Made by a program: the position numbers and the translations under genes. Under the pieces are notes generated by a model. That model was given only the letters and a program-made list of their open reading frames with translations, searched no databases and was not told where the DNA came from. 64,000 nt of DNA from Pleurodeles waltl (lineage: Eukaryota > Chordata > Amphibia > Caudata > Salamandridae), in assembly GCF_031143425.1 (NCBI RefSeq), contig NC_090439.1:639035465-639099464 (forward strand). The letters are read 5' to 3'. Below, one piece after another: positions 1-11,360 of this stretch; position 1 is the stretch's first letter; the number at the start of each line of letters is the position of its first letter.

Positions 1-615
1 TCTCAACACTAGCTCCCTAGCACCACCTCTAGCGTTCTGAGGGACATGATCGATTCCATGGAACCAAATTTCAGCTATGCCAGTGTGCTGTTCCACCATA
101 TGTGCGGTCATGGGGTACCTATCATTCCTGCTTCGTATCGCATGTATATGGTCTTGTATCCATGCTTTTAAGGGTCTTATGGTGCGGTCAACATATACGA
201 GGCCACATCCACAGCCAATGACATAGGTTACAAATTTGTTTTAAATTTTTTTATAATGTTCAATGTAGTATTTTCATCCTGTGTTGTAACTAAATAGTTT
301 GATCTTATTTTTACCATACTCACACATGTTGCATTCGCTACAGGTGTAAAACCCCTTATTCCATTCACACAACCATGTGTTGGCAACTCCAGTGTCTGTT
401 ATATAACTAGGACGTAGCAAATCCCTTATTATTCCACCTCTACGATATGTTACCCTGGGTTTGTAACTGATAATATCCTTTATCCCTGGTATATCAGATA
501 ACAGATGCCAATGTTTCCACACAATTTTATATATGCCATAACTTCTTTTAGTATACTGGGTGGTAAATACCAAATTGTGGTCAAACTTGTCTCTGTTCCT
601 CTGACTGTTGTCCAA
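1..615 (-). pseudogene. PLE1 Cys-rich linker and GIY-YIG endonuclease domain, broken and cut by window edge
   Basis: Positions 274-615 (minus) encode the post-RT region including VTYRRGGIIRDLLRPSY and the Cys cluster CSECNMC, which matches the CxxC/CxxC linker of PLEs. Positions 1-236, in another frame, encode TYVIGCGCGLVYVDRTIRPL followed by an Ile/His-rich helix: this is the GIY-YIG fold, with the usual YVG reading YVD. The domain nicks target DNA in active PLEs. The frame break near 246-274 separates linker and nuclease. The C-terminal end is off the window. Confidence 0.75.
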
Positions 616-2490
616 TATACTAGTCCGAGACAGCCTCTGTACTCTATCCTCTGCTTTTTGTAAAATTCAGTGTTCATAGCCCCTCGCTGAGAAATGTTGC
701 TTAACTCGATGCATGTGTAACAGATATTTTTTAGTTTCACTACAATGTCCCAATATGGAATATTGTTAATCGTAGACTTGGGGTGGGCGCTAGTCGCATG
801 CACAACACTATTGCAAGCAGTAGCCTTTCTAAACAGGGTGCTGTGAATCCTCCCATATTTGATATAAAACTGGAGTCTATCCTCTCTCTGCTACAGACCA
901 TAGCTAGACTTACATTATAGGGATTGGCATTTAGATAATCCACATATTCTATCAATTGGTCAGTTGTCTCCTTCCAAAGCACCATATTTTCATCAATATA
1001 CCACCCCCAAAAGACAATAGGATCCATCCACCGAGAAGCACCATTGACCCAGGCATGCTCCCTCCCCCAGCAGCCCATAAAGAGGCCGGCGTACAAGGGA
1101 GCAAACCTTGAACCCACCGCAGTCCCTTTTTTTTGGTGATACCAGTGACCTTCATGCAAAAATTAGTTGTTAGTTAAAATAATTACAACCATCTCTAGAA
1201 TCATTTTATTGCATTCTAACCAGACCACCAACTTAGTACGCAGGAAGGGTTCAACTGCCCGTATGCCAAATGTCCTTTTTATACAAGTGTAAAGACTTAC
1301 AACATCCAATGTTACAAATATAAGATCCTCCGACCACACCACACCTTCAAATTTATTCAGTATGCCCTTACTATTTTTGATATAAGATGGCAAGTTATTA
1401 ACCAATAGCTTCAAGAATCTATCCACATATTCCGATAGCCATTCAGTAGGGGAGGCCAACCCTGATCTTATGGGCCTCCCCAGAGGGAAGGATCTCCCCT
1501 TATGGATTTTTGGAAAGATGTAAATGCATGGGAATCAAAGGTTTTAATCTGTAAGTAACGGTATTCATCGTCTGAAATCGAGCAACTCTCAGCCCATTCA
1601 CTAAGTCTCATATTAATGTGTGAAGCAACCTCTTTCATAGGGTTATGTGTTATCAATTCATAGCAATCTGTATCACCTGTCTATCAATCTCCTGTAGGTA
1701 ATCTGTTTTGTTCATAATAACTATGTTTCCACCCTTGTCTGCTTCGCATATTACAATACAATAATTTCCCTTCAAATTCTTCAATGCCTCCCTTTCACTG
1801 AAAGTTAGATTATCAGATCCCAGGTGTTTCCCATGTAGTACCTCACATAGCTTATACAGATCCTTCAGTACCTCATTATAGAAGCTGTCTGTATTCCAAT
1901 GTGTTCCTTTTGTGATAAACTTAGGCTTCTTTTTAAGGCCACTGTCAATACATACGTTTTCAGTAATATCCAAACTATCAGCCAACCTCTCCAAAGACAT
2001 TGTTACTCTCTATTACTGATGAAGATACAATCACATAAATCTGATACAGTATATTCCGGTGAAGGGGGTCATTCATCTGGTGGAAGAGGTACTCTAGGAG
2101 ACACATGAAAATGATTTTTTAATTTTAGTACATGTACAAACTAGTACAAATCCACAGCCATAATCAAAAGAGTATCACCAACCTGTGTGGGACAAAAGCC
2201 TAATCCTTTGCCTAGAACACTACGCTCTGATTCCGCTAGTGTATAGTGAGACAAACTGACAATTTGTAAATCCCAAATTGTATACTCACGTCACCCCGAC
2301 CTCAATATCATCACCTCTAACCAAATATATATTGTTACATCTTCTTGGACCATGTTTGAACTTCTAGCCCTGTTAGAGCTCTCTTTTTTCCACTTGTTTC
2401 CCCCCCTCCGACTCCTTGTTGCTTTTTTGTCTGCTTATTGCCCAATCTTAAACGCTCCATTTCCCTTAGGAATGTCGATTGATGTAGCTG
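616..2490 (-). pseudogene. PLE1 reverse transcriptase region, broken
   Basis: Seen in pieces on the minus strand. Around 2187-2213 is GKGLGFCPT, followed by a stretch ending DLY and KLKNHF, the usual PLE upstream motif. Positions 1653-2000 encode LKGNYCIVICEADKGGNIVI, the PLE ADKGG box. Positions 1163-1459 hold VTLDVVSLYT, RT motif A, and 740-1159 hold GTAVGSRFAP, the motif B region. The active-site box is WYIDEN, where Y-x-D-D is expected, so the second catalytic Asp appears changed to Glu. At least four frame breaks separate the pieces. In an intact element this enzyme would copy the RNA at the nicked target. This copy cannot make a working protein. Confidence 0.8.
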
Positions 2491-2500
2491 TAGGATCACT

Positions 2501-2553
2501 AGTATAATTCTTAAATCTGTAAGATCAGCTATATATAAGCAGTATTGAGGGTA
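2501..2553. other. short spacer between PLE1 and the TTAA-bounded block
   Basis: AT-rich spacer with no recognisable feature. It ends at the TTAA (2554-2557) that I take as the left target site. Confidence 0.4.
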
Positions 2554-2576
2554 TTAACCCATTCTGTGCCGCGGAC
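2554..2576 (+). repeat. left TTAA and terminal inverted repeat
   Basis: TTAA followed by CCCATTCTGTGCCGCGG. It pairs imperfectly with the complement of the sequence at 12414-12436. It runs directly into the first hairpin. Confidence 0.45.
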
Positions 2577-2972
2577 GTAGTGGTTACGTCCTGCGGCACA
2601 GTGCTGCTGTGCCGAGGACGTAACCACTACGTCCTCGGCACACAGCCCAGAGGGAGCGCTCTCGCTCCCTCTGTGTGCTTCCCCCCACCCCCCCAAAGTC
2701 AGGGATGGAAGGGGAAGCCCTTCCCCTTCCACCCCCGACCCCCCCAACCCCCCCTGTGACGTCAGCGCGCGCTGATTAGTCACAGGGTCTCCCCCATCGC
2801 GCTGGAAGCTCTGCTTCCAGCGCGATTGAAAAAGAAATGCTTTTGCATTTCTCTTTCAATCACTGGGGGAGGCCCCGAGAGGCTTCAAAAGGGAAGGAAA
2901 TGTATTTCCTTCCCTTTGAAGTCTCTCACAGGTTTCAAAAGCCGGATTGCTTGCAATCCGGCTTTTGAAACC
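2567..2972. repeat. train of consecutive perfect or near-perfect hairpins
   Basis: Eight inverted repeats lie almost end to end. Examples: 2608-2642 (15-bp perfect arms, TGTGCCGAGGACGTA), 2648-2673 (11-bp arms), 2707-2730 (11-bp arms), 2797-2825 (13-bp arms), 2824-2861 (17-bp arms, one mismatch), about 2878-2926, and 2931-2972 (20-bp perfect arms with a 2-base loop). Another hairpin lies at about 2567-2600. The arms differ in sequence from one hairpin to the next, so this is not a simple tandem repeat; only the fold is shared. No coding potential is credible here. Confidence 0.85.
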
Positions 2973-3009
2973 CCACTAGACACCAGGGATTTTTTTTTTC
3001 TCAATGAAA

Positions 3010-6000
3010 TTGGCAAAAGGGAGCGACCCCTTGGGCAAGGGTCGCTCCCAGGGGGGCATTTTTTTAGGAAGGCCTTTTCTGCCCCCCCTGGGGGCAGATT
3101 GGCCTATTATTAGGCCGATCTGCCCCCAGGGGGGGCAGAAACCTCTAGGCACCAGGGACCTTTTTTTTTTTTTTTTTTTTTTTTTTTGTGATGTTTTCTT
3201 TTTTTGTAGGTGGGGAGCGACCCCTTAGGCAAGGGTCGCTCCCCTGGGGGGCAAATTATATTTAGGCCATTTCTGCCCCCCTTGGGGGCAGATTGGCCTA
3301 TTTTGATGAGGCCAATCTGCCCCCAAGGGGGGCAGAAACCATTAGACACCAGGGAGTTTTTTTTGCGCGCGAATTTCACGCAACGGGAGCGACCCCTTGG
3401 GCAAGGGTCGCTCCCTGGGGGGGTGGGGGGTTATTTTAGGCCATTTCTGCCCCCCTGGGGGGTAGATCAGCCTATTTTGATTCGGCTGATCAGCCCCCAA
3501 GGGGGGCAGAAACCACTAGGCACCAGGGATTTTTTTGTTTTTTCGTTTTACAGATGGGGAGCGACCCCTTGGACAAGGGTCGCTCCCCTGGAGGGGCAAA
3601 ATTTATTTAGGCCAGTTCTGCCCGCTTTGGGGGCAGATCGGCCGATTTGAGGTCAATCTGCCCCCAAGGGGGGCAGAAACCACTAGGCACCAGGGATCTT
3701 TTTTTTGCGCCGTCACGCAAGGGAGCGACCTTGTAGACAAGGGTCGCTCCCCGGGGGGGTTGGGGGGGGACAAAATTATTTTAGGCCATCTCTGCCCCCC
3801 CTGGGGGCAGATCGGCCTATTGGTATTAGGCCGATCTACCCCCAGGGGGGGCAGAAACCTCTAGGCGCCAGGGCAAATGTTTTTTTTTTTGTTTGTTTGT
3901 TTTTTTAGAGTTGGGGAGCGACCCATCAGACAAGGGTTGCTCCCCTGGGGGGCAAACTGTGTTTAGACCATTTCTGCCCCCCTTGGGGGCAGATTGGTCG
4001 ATTTTATGTCAATCTGCCCCCAAGGGGTCAGAAACCACTAGGCACCGGGGATTTGTTTTTTGGCGCCAATGTCACGCAGGGGGAGCGACCCCATAGGCAA
4101 GGGTCGCTCCTGGTGAGGGGGTAGTGGTTGGGGGGGGGAAATTTATTTTAGGCCATTTCTGCCCCCCCTGGGGGCAGATCGGCCTATTATTAGGCCGATC
4201 TGCCCCCGGGGGGGGCAGAAACCTCTTGTTGCCAGGGCAAATTTTTATTTTATTTTTTTATTTTTTGTTTGTTTGTTTTTTTAGAGATGGGGAGTGACCC
4301 ATCAGACAAGGGTCGCTCCCCTGGGGGGCAAACTGTATTTAGAGCATTTCTGCCCCCATATTGGGGGCAGATGGGTCGATTTTAGGTCAACCTGCCCGCA
4401 AGGGGGCAGAAACCACTAGGCACCGGGGATTTGTTTTTTGGCGCCAATGTCACGCAGGGGGAGCGACCCCGTAGGCAAGGGTCGCTCCTGGTGGGGGGGT
4501 GGGGGTTGGGGATGCAAATTTATTTTAGGCCATTTCTGCCCCCCCTGGGGGAAGATCGGCCTATTATTAGGCCGATCTGCCCCCAGGGGGGGCAGAAACC
4601 TGTAGGCGCCAGTGCACATTTTTTTTGTGTGTTTTTTTTTAGAGATGGGGAGCGACCCATCAGACAAGGGTTGCTCCCCTGGGGGGCAAACTGTATTTAG
4701 AGCATTTCTGCCCCCCTGGGGGCAGATTGGTCGATTTTATGTCAATCTGCCCCCAAGGGGGCAGAAACCACTAGGCACCGGGGATTTGTTTTTTGGCGCC
4801 AATGTCACGCAGGGGGAGCGACCCCGTAGGCAAGGGTCGCTCCTGGTGGGGGGGTGGGGGTTGGGGATACAAATTTATTTTAGGCCATTTCTGCCCCCCC
4901 TGGGGGAAGATCGGCCTATTATTAGGCCGATCTGCCCCCAGGGGGGGCAGAAACCTGTAGGCGCCAGGGCACATTTTTTTTGTGTGTTTTTTTTTAGAGA
5001 TGGGGAGCGACCCATCAGACAAGGGTTGCTCCCCTGGGGGGCAAACTGTATTTAGAGCATTTCTGCCCCCCTGGGGGCAGATTGGTCGATTTTATGTCAA
5101 TCTGCCCCCAAGGGGGCAGAAACCACTAGGCACCGGGGATTTGTTTTTTGGCGCCAATGTCACGCAGGGGGAGCGACCCCGTAGGCAAGGGTCGCTCCTG
5201 GTGGGGGGGTGGGGGTTGGGGATGCAAATTTATTTTAGGCCATTTCTGCCCCCCCTGGGGGAAGATCGGCCTATTATTAGGCCGATCTGCCCCCAGGGGG
5301 GGCAGAAACCTGTAGGCGCCAGGGCACATTTTTTTTGTGTGTTTTTTTTTTAGAGATGGGGAGCGACCCATCAGACAAGGGTTGCTCCCCTGGGGGGCAA
5401 ACTGTATTTAGAGCATTTCTGCCCCCCTGGGGGCAGATTGGTCGATTTTATGTCAATCTGCCCCCAAGGGGGCAGAAACCACTAGGCACCGGGGATTTGT
5501 TTTTTGGCGCCAATGTCACTCAGGGGGAGCGACCCCGTAGGCAAGGGTCGCTCCTGGTGGGGGGGTGGGGGTTGGGGATGCAAATTTATTTTAGGCCATT
5601 TCTGCCCCCCCTGGGGGAAGATCGGCCTATTATTAGGCCGATCTGCCCCCAGGGGGGGCAGAAACCTGTAGGCGCCAGGGCACATTTTTTTTGTGTGTTT
5701 TTTTTTAGAGATGGGGAGCGACCCATCAGACAAGGGTTGCTCCCCTGGGGGGCAAACTGTATTTAGAGCATTTCTGCCCCCCTGGGGGCAGATTGGTCGA
5801 TTTTATGTCAATCTGCCCCCAAGGGGGCAGAAACCACTAGGCACCGGGGATTTGTTTTTTGGCGCCAATGTCACGCAGGGGGAGCGACCCCGTAGGCAAG
5901 GGTCGCTCCTGGTGGGGGGGTGGGGGTTGGGGATGCAAATTTATTTTAGGCCATTTCTGCCCCCCCTGGGGGAAGATCGGCCTATTATTAGGCCGATCTG

Positions 6001-6310
6001 CCCCCAGGGGGGGCAGAAACCTGTAGGCGCCAGGGCACATTTTTTTTGTGTGTTTCTTTTTAGAGATGGGGAGCGACCCATCAGACAAGGGTTGCTCCCC
6101 TGGGGGGCAAACTGTATTTAGAGCATTTCTCCCCCCCTTGGGGGCAGATTGGTCAATTTTAGGGCAATCTGCCCCCAAGGGGGCAGAAACCACTAGGCAC
6201 CGGGGATTTGTTGTTTGACGCCAATGTCACGCAGGGGGAGCGACCCCGTAGGCAAGGGTCGCTCCTGGGCAGGGGGGGGGGGTCAAATTTATTTTAGGGC
6301 ATTTCCCCCC
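3010..6310. repeat. GC-rich foldback satellite, about 19 half-units; 355-bp dimer in the right part
   Basis: The GAGCGACC core recurs about every 165-205 bp, at 3021, 3215, 3387, 3559, 3723, 3916, 4083, 4292 (variant), 4461, 4650, 4816, 5005, 5171, 5361, 5527, 5716, 5882, 6071 and 6238. Each half-unit holds two hairpins: a small one (GAGCGACCCC against GGGTCGCTC) and a large one around TCTGCCCCC against GGGGGCAGA, then a poly-T stretch. From 4461 to 6238 two half-unit types alternate, giving a 355/355/356/355/356-bp dimer that is nearly identical between copies. The left part is more diverged, so the dimer amplified later. Confidence 0.9.
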
Positions 6311-9300
6311 CCACCCCCGGGCCGGCTGAGCTAGAGGTCAAAATCCACAGGTAGGCACTTTGCAAAAAACACCTCTGTTTTTTGTGAAAAAATATGTTGT
6401 GTCCACGTTGTGTTTTGGGCCATTTCCTTTTGTGGGCGCTAGGCCTACCCACACAAGTGAGGTACCATTTTTATGGAGAGACTTAGGGGAACGCTGGGTG
6501 GAAGGAAATTTGTGGCTCCTCTCAGATTCCAGAACTTTCTGTCACCGAAATGAGAGGAAAAAGTGTTTTTGGGCCAAATTTTGATGTTTGCAAAGGATTC
6601 TGGGTAACAGAACCTAGTCAGAGCCCCGCAAATCACCCCATCTTGGATTCCCCTAGGTCTCTAGTTTTCAAAAATGCGCTGGTTTGCTAGGTTTCTCCAG
6701 GTGCCGGCTGAGCTAGAGGCCAAAATCCACAGGTAAGCACTGTTTTCCATGAAAAAATTTGATGTGTCCACGTTGTGTTTTGGTCCGTTTCCTGTCGCGA
6801 GCGCTAGGCCTACCCACACAAGTGAGGTATCATTTTTATCGGGAGACGTGGGGAAACGCTGGGTGGAAGGAAATTTGTGGCTCCTCTCAGATTCCAGAAC
6901 TTTCTGCCACAGAAATGTGAGGAACATGTGTTTTTTTAGCCAAATTTTGAGGTTTGCAAAGGATTCTGGGTAACAGAACCTGGTCCGAGCCACACAAGTC
7001 ACCCCTCCTTGGATTCCCCTAGGTCTCTAGTTTTCAGAAATGCATAGGTTTGGTAGGTTTCCCTAGGTGGCGGCTGAGCTAGAGGCCAAAATCTACAGGT
7101 AGTCACTTTGCTAAAAACAGCTCTCTTTTCTGTGATATGTCCACGTTGTGTTTTGGGGCATATCCTGTCACGGGCGCTAGGCCTACCCACACAAGTGAGG
7201 TATCATTTTTATCGGGAGATGTGGGGGAACGCTGGGTGGAAGGAAATTTGTAGCTCCTCTCAGATTCCAGAGCTTTCTGCCACAGAAATGTGAGGGACAT
7301 GTGTTTTTTTAGCCAAATTTTGAGGTTTGCAAAGGATTCTGGGTAACAGAACCTGGTCCGAGCCCCGCAAGTCACCCCTCCTTGGATTCCCCTAGGTCTC
7401 TAGTTTTCAGAAATGCACAGGTTTGGTAGGTTTCCCTAGGTGCCGGCTGAGCTAGAGGCCAAAATCTACAGGTAGGCACTTCGCAAAAAACACCTCTGTT
7501 TTTTTCCAAAATTTAGGATGTGTCCACGTTGCGCTTTGGGGTGTTTCCTGTCGCCGGCGCTAGGCCTACCCACGCAAGTGAGGTATCATTTTTATCGGGA
7601 GACTTGGGGGAACGCTGGGTGGAAGGAAATTTGTAGCTCCTCTCAGATTCCAGAACTTTCTGCCACAGAAATGTGAGGGACATGTGTTTTTTTAGCCAAA
7701 TTTTGAGGTTTGCAAAGGATTCTGGGTAACAGAACCTGGTCCGAGCCCCGCAAGTCACCCCTCCTTGGATTCCCCTAGGTCTCTAGTTTTCAGAAATGCA
7801 TAGGTTTGGTAGGTTTCCCTAGGTGGCGGCTGAGCTAGAGGCCAAAATCTACAGGTAGTCACTTTGCTAAAAACAGCTCTCTTTTCTGTGATATGTCCAC
7901 GTTGTGTTTTGGGGCATATCCTGTCACGGGCGCTAGGCCTACCCACACAAGTGAGGTATCATTTTTATCGGGAGATGTGGGGGAACGCTGGGTGGAAGGA
8001 AATTTGTAGCTCCTCTCAGATTCCAGAACTTTCTGCCACAGAAATGTGAGGGACATGTGTTTTTTTAGCCAAATTTTGAGGTTTGCAAAGGATTCTGGGT
8101 AACAGAACCTGGTCCGAGCCCCGCAAGTCACCCCTCCTTGGATTCCCCTAGGTCTCTAGTTTTCAGAAATGCACAGGTTTGGTAGGTTTCCCTAGGTGCC
8201 GGCTGAGCTAGAGGCCAAAATCTACAGGTAGGCACTTCGCAAAAAACACCTCTGTTTTTTTCCAAAATTTAGGATGTGTCCACGTTGCGCTTTGGGGTGT
8301 TTCCTGTCGCCGGCGCTAGGCCTACCCACGCAAGTGAGGTATCATTTTTATCGGGAGACTTGGGGGAACGCTGGGTGGAAGGAAATTTGTAGCTCCTCTC
8401 AGATTCCAGAACTTTCTGCCACAGAAATGTGAGGGACATGTGTTTTTTTAGCCAAATTTTGAGGTTTGCAAAGGATTCTGGGTAACAGAACCTGGTCCGA
8501 GCCCCACAAGTCACCCCTCCTTGGATTCCCCTAGGTCTCTAGTTTTCAGAAATGCATAGGTTTGGTAGGTTTCCCTAGGTGGCGGCTGAGCTAGAGGCCA
8601 AAATCTACAGGTAGTCACTTTGCTAAAAACAGCTCTCTTTTCTGTGATATGTCCACGTTGTGTTTTGGGGCATATCCTGTCACGGGCGCTAGGCTTACCC
8701 ACACAAGTGAGGTATCATTTTTATCGGGAGATGTGGGGGAACGCTGGGTGGAAGGAAATTTGTAGCTCCTCTCAGATTCCAGAACTTTCTGCCACAGAAA
8801 TGTGAGGGACATGTGTTTTTTTAGCCAAATTTTGAGGTTTGAAAAGGATTCTGGGTAACAGAACCTGGTCCGAGCCCCGCAAGTCACCCCTCCTTGGATT
8901 CCCCTAGGTTTCTAGTTTTCAGAAATGCACAGGTTTGGTAGGTTTCCCTAGGTGCCGGCTGAGCTAGAGGCCAAAATCTACAGGTAGGCACTTCGCAAAA
9001 AACACCTCTGTTTTTTTCCAAAATTTAGGATGTGTCCACGTTGCGCTTTGGGGTGTTTCCTGTCGCCGGCGCTAGGCCTACCCACGCAAGTGAGGTATCA
9101 TTTTTATCGGGAGACTTGGGGGAACGCTGGGTGGAAGGAAATTTGTAGCTCCTCTCAGATTCCAGAACTTTCTGCCACAGAAATGTGAGGAACATGTGTT
9201 TTTTTAGCCAAATTTTGAGGTTTGCAAAGGATTCTGGGTAACAGAACCTGGTCCGAGCCCCGCAAGTCACCCCTCCTTGGATTCCCCTAGGTCTCTAGTT

Positions 9301-11360
9301 TTCAGAAATGCATAGGTTTGGTAGGTTTCCCTAGGTGGCGGCTGAGCTAGAGGCCAAAATCTACAGGTAGTCACTTTGCTAAAAACAGCTCTGTTTTCTG
9401 TGATATGTCCACGTTGTGTTTTGGGGCATATCCTGTCGCGGGCGCTAGGCCTACCCACAGAAGTGAGGTATCATTTTTATCGGGAGACGTGGGGGAACGC
9501 TGGGTGGAAGGAAATTTGTGGCTCCTCTCAGATTCCAGAACTTTCTGCCACAGAAATGTGAGGAACATGTGTTTTTTTAGCCAAATTTTGAGGTTTGCAA
9601 AGGATTCTGGGTAACAGAACCTGGTCCGAGCCCCGCAAGTCACCCCTCCTTGGATCCCCCTAGGTCTCTAGTTTTCAGAAATGCACAGGTTTGGTAGGTT
9701 TCCCTAGGTGGCGGCTGAGCTAGAGGCCAAAACCTACAGGTAGTCACTTTGCTAAAAACAGCTCTGTTTTCTGTGATATGTCCACGTTGTGTTTTGGGGC
9801 ATATCCTGTCGCGGGCGCTAGGCCTACCCACAGAAGTGAGGTATCATTTTTATCGGGAGACGTGGGGGAACGCTGGGTGGAAGGAAATTTGTAGCTCCTC
9901 TCAGATTCCAGAACTTTCTGCCACAGAAATGTGAGGGACATGTGTTTTTTTAGCCAAATTTTGAGGTTTGCAAAGGATTCTGGGTAACAGAACCTGGTCC
10001 GAGCCCCGCAAGTCACCCCTCCTTGGATTCCCCTAGGTCTCTAGTTTTCAGAAATGCATAGGTTTGGTAGGTTTCCCTAGGTGGCGGCTGAGCTAGAGGC
10101 CAAAATCTACAGGTAGTCACTTTGCTAAAAACAGCTCTGTTTTCTGTGATATGTCCACGTTGTCTTTTGGGGCATATCCTGTCGCGGGCGCTAGGCCTAC
10201 CCACAGAAGTGAGGTATCATTTTTATCGGGAGACGTGGGGGAACGCTGGGTGGAAGGAAATTTGTGGCTCCTCTCAGATTCCAGAACTTTCTGCCACAGA
10301 AATGTGAGGAACATGTGTTTTTTTAGCCAAATTTTGAGGTTTGCAAAGGATTCTGGGTAACAGAACCTGGTCCGAGCCCCGCAAGTCACCCCTCCTTGGA
10401 TCCCCCTAGGTCTCTAGTTTTCAGAAATGCACAGGTTTGGTAGGTTTCCCTAGGTGGCGGCTGAGCTAGAGGCCAAAATCTACAGGTAGTCACTTTGCTA
10501 AAAACAGCTCTGTTTTCTGTGATATGTCCACGTTGTGTTTTGGGGCATATCCTGTCGCGGGCGCTAGGCCTACCCACACAAGTGAGGTATCATTTTTATC
10601 GGGAGACGTGGGGGAACGCTGGGTGGAAGGAAATTTGTGGCTCCTCTCAGATTCCAGAACTTTCTGCCACAGAAATGTGAGGAACATGTGTTTTTTTAGC
10701 CAAATTTTGAGGTTTGCAAAGGATTCTGGGTAACAGAACCTGGTCCGAGCCACACAAGTCACCCCTCCTTGGATTCCCCTAGGTCTCTAGTTTTCAGAAA
10801 TGCATAGGTTTGGTAGGTTTCCCTAGGTGGCGGCTGAGCTAGAGGCCAAAATCTACAGGTAGTCACTTTGCTAAAAACAGCTCTGTTTTCTGTGATATGT
10901 CCACGTTGTGTTTTGGGGCATATTCTGTCGCGGGCGCTAGGCCTACCCACACAAGTGAGGTATCATTTTTATCGGGAGACGTGGGGGAACGCTGGGTGGA
11001 AGGAAATTTGTGGCTCCTCTCAGATTCCAGAACTTTCTGCCACAGAAATGTGAGGAACATGTGTTTTTTTAGCCAAATTTTGAGGTTTGCAAAGGATTCT
11101 GGGTAACAGAACCTGGTCCGAGCCCCGCAAGTCACCCCTCCTTGGATCCCCCTAGGTCTCTAGTTTTCAGAAATGCACAGGTTTGGTAGGTTTCCCTAGG
11201 TGGCGGCTGAGCTAGAGGCCAAAATCTACAGGTAGTCACTTTGCTAAAAACAGCTCTGTTTTCTGTGATATGTCCACGTTGTGTTTTGGGGCATATCCTG
11301 TCGCGGGCGCTTGGCCTACCCACACAAGTGAGGTATCATTTTTATCGGGAGACTTGGGGG
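6311..11360. repeat. 373-bp satellite array, 14 copies, with a 756-bp dimer in the middle
   Basis: The marker GTCCACGTT occurs at 6401, 6766, 7139, 7522, 7895, 8278, 8651, 9034, 9407, 9780, 10153, 10526, 10899 and 11272. The spacings are 365, 373, then 383/373 alternating three times (a 756-bp higher-order unit), then 373 five times. Each unit carries CGCTAGGCCTACCCAC, a TCAGATTCCAGAACTTTCTG segment and GGATTCTGGGTAACAG. The last copy breaks off near 11360 and joins the unique arm. Short ORFs repeat with the same period on both strands and are by-products of the repeat. Confidence 0.92.

Larger units (their letters stand above)
1..2500 (-). mobile_element. Penelope-like retroelement, copy 1 (PLE1), 5'-to-3' on minus strand, runs off left edge
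   Basis: Reading the minus strand from about 2490 to 1 gives, in order, the conserved PLE N-terminal motif, the reverse transcriptase, a Cys-rich linker and a GIY-YIG endonuclease domain. This is the domain order of endonuclease-bearing Penelope-like elements. The reading frame changes many times, so the copy is dead. No pseudo-LTR is visible on the right. The 3' end lies beyond position 1. The right border is fuzzy; recognisable coding similarity ends near 2490 and the TTAA-bounded block starts at 2558. Confidence 0.8.

Noticed and set aside
3004..6193. Many overlapping ORFs of 80-147 aa on both strands, rich in GERP, GADRP and PPLG strings
   Set aside because: They recur with the 355-bp satellite period on both strands and arise from the hairpin arms. 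No protein domain is visible.
6360..11323. Repeated ORFs of 60-113 aa on both strands (for example those containing CYPESFANLKIW)
   Set aside because: They recur with the 373/756-bp satellite period and appear in several frames. They are by-products of the array.
3010..11360. CRISPR-like regular repeats
   Set aside because: Units are 170-380 bp with no unique spacers between short identical repeats, and the setting is eukaryotic.
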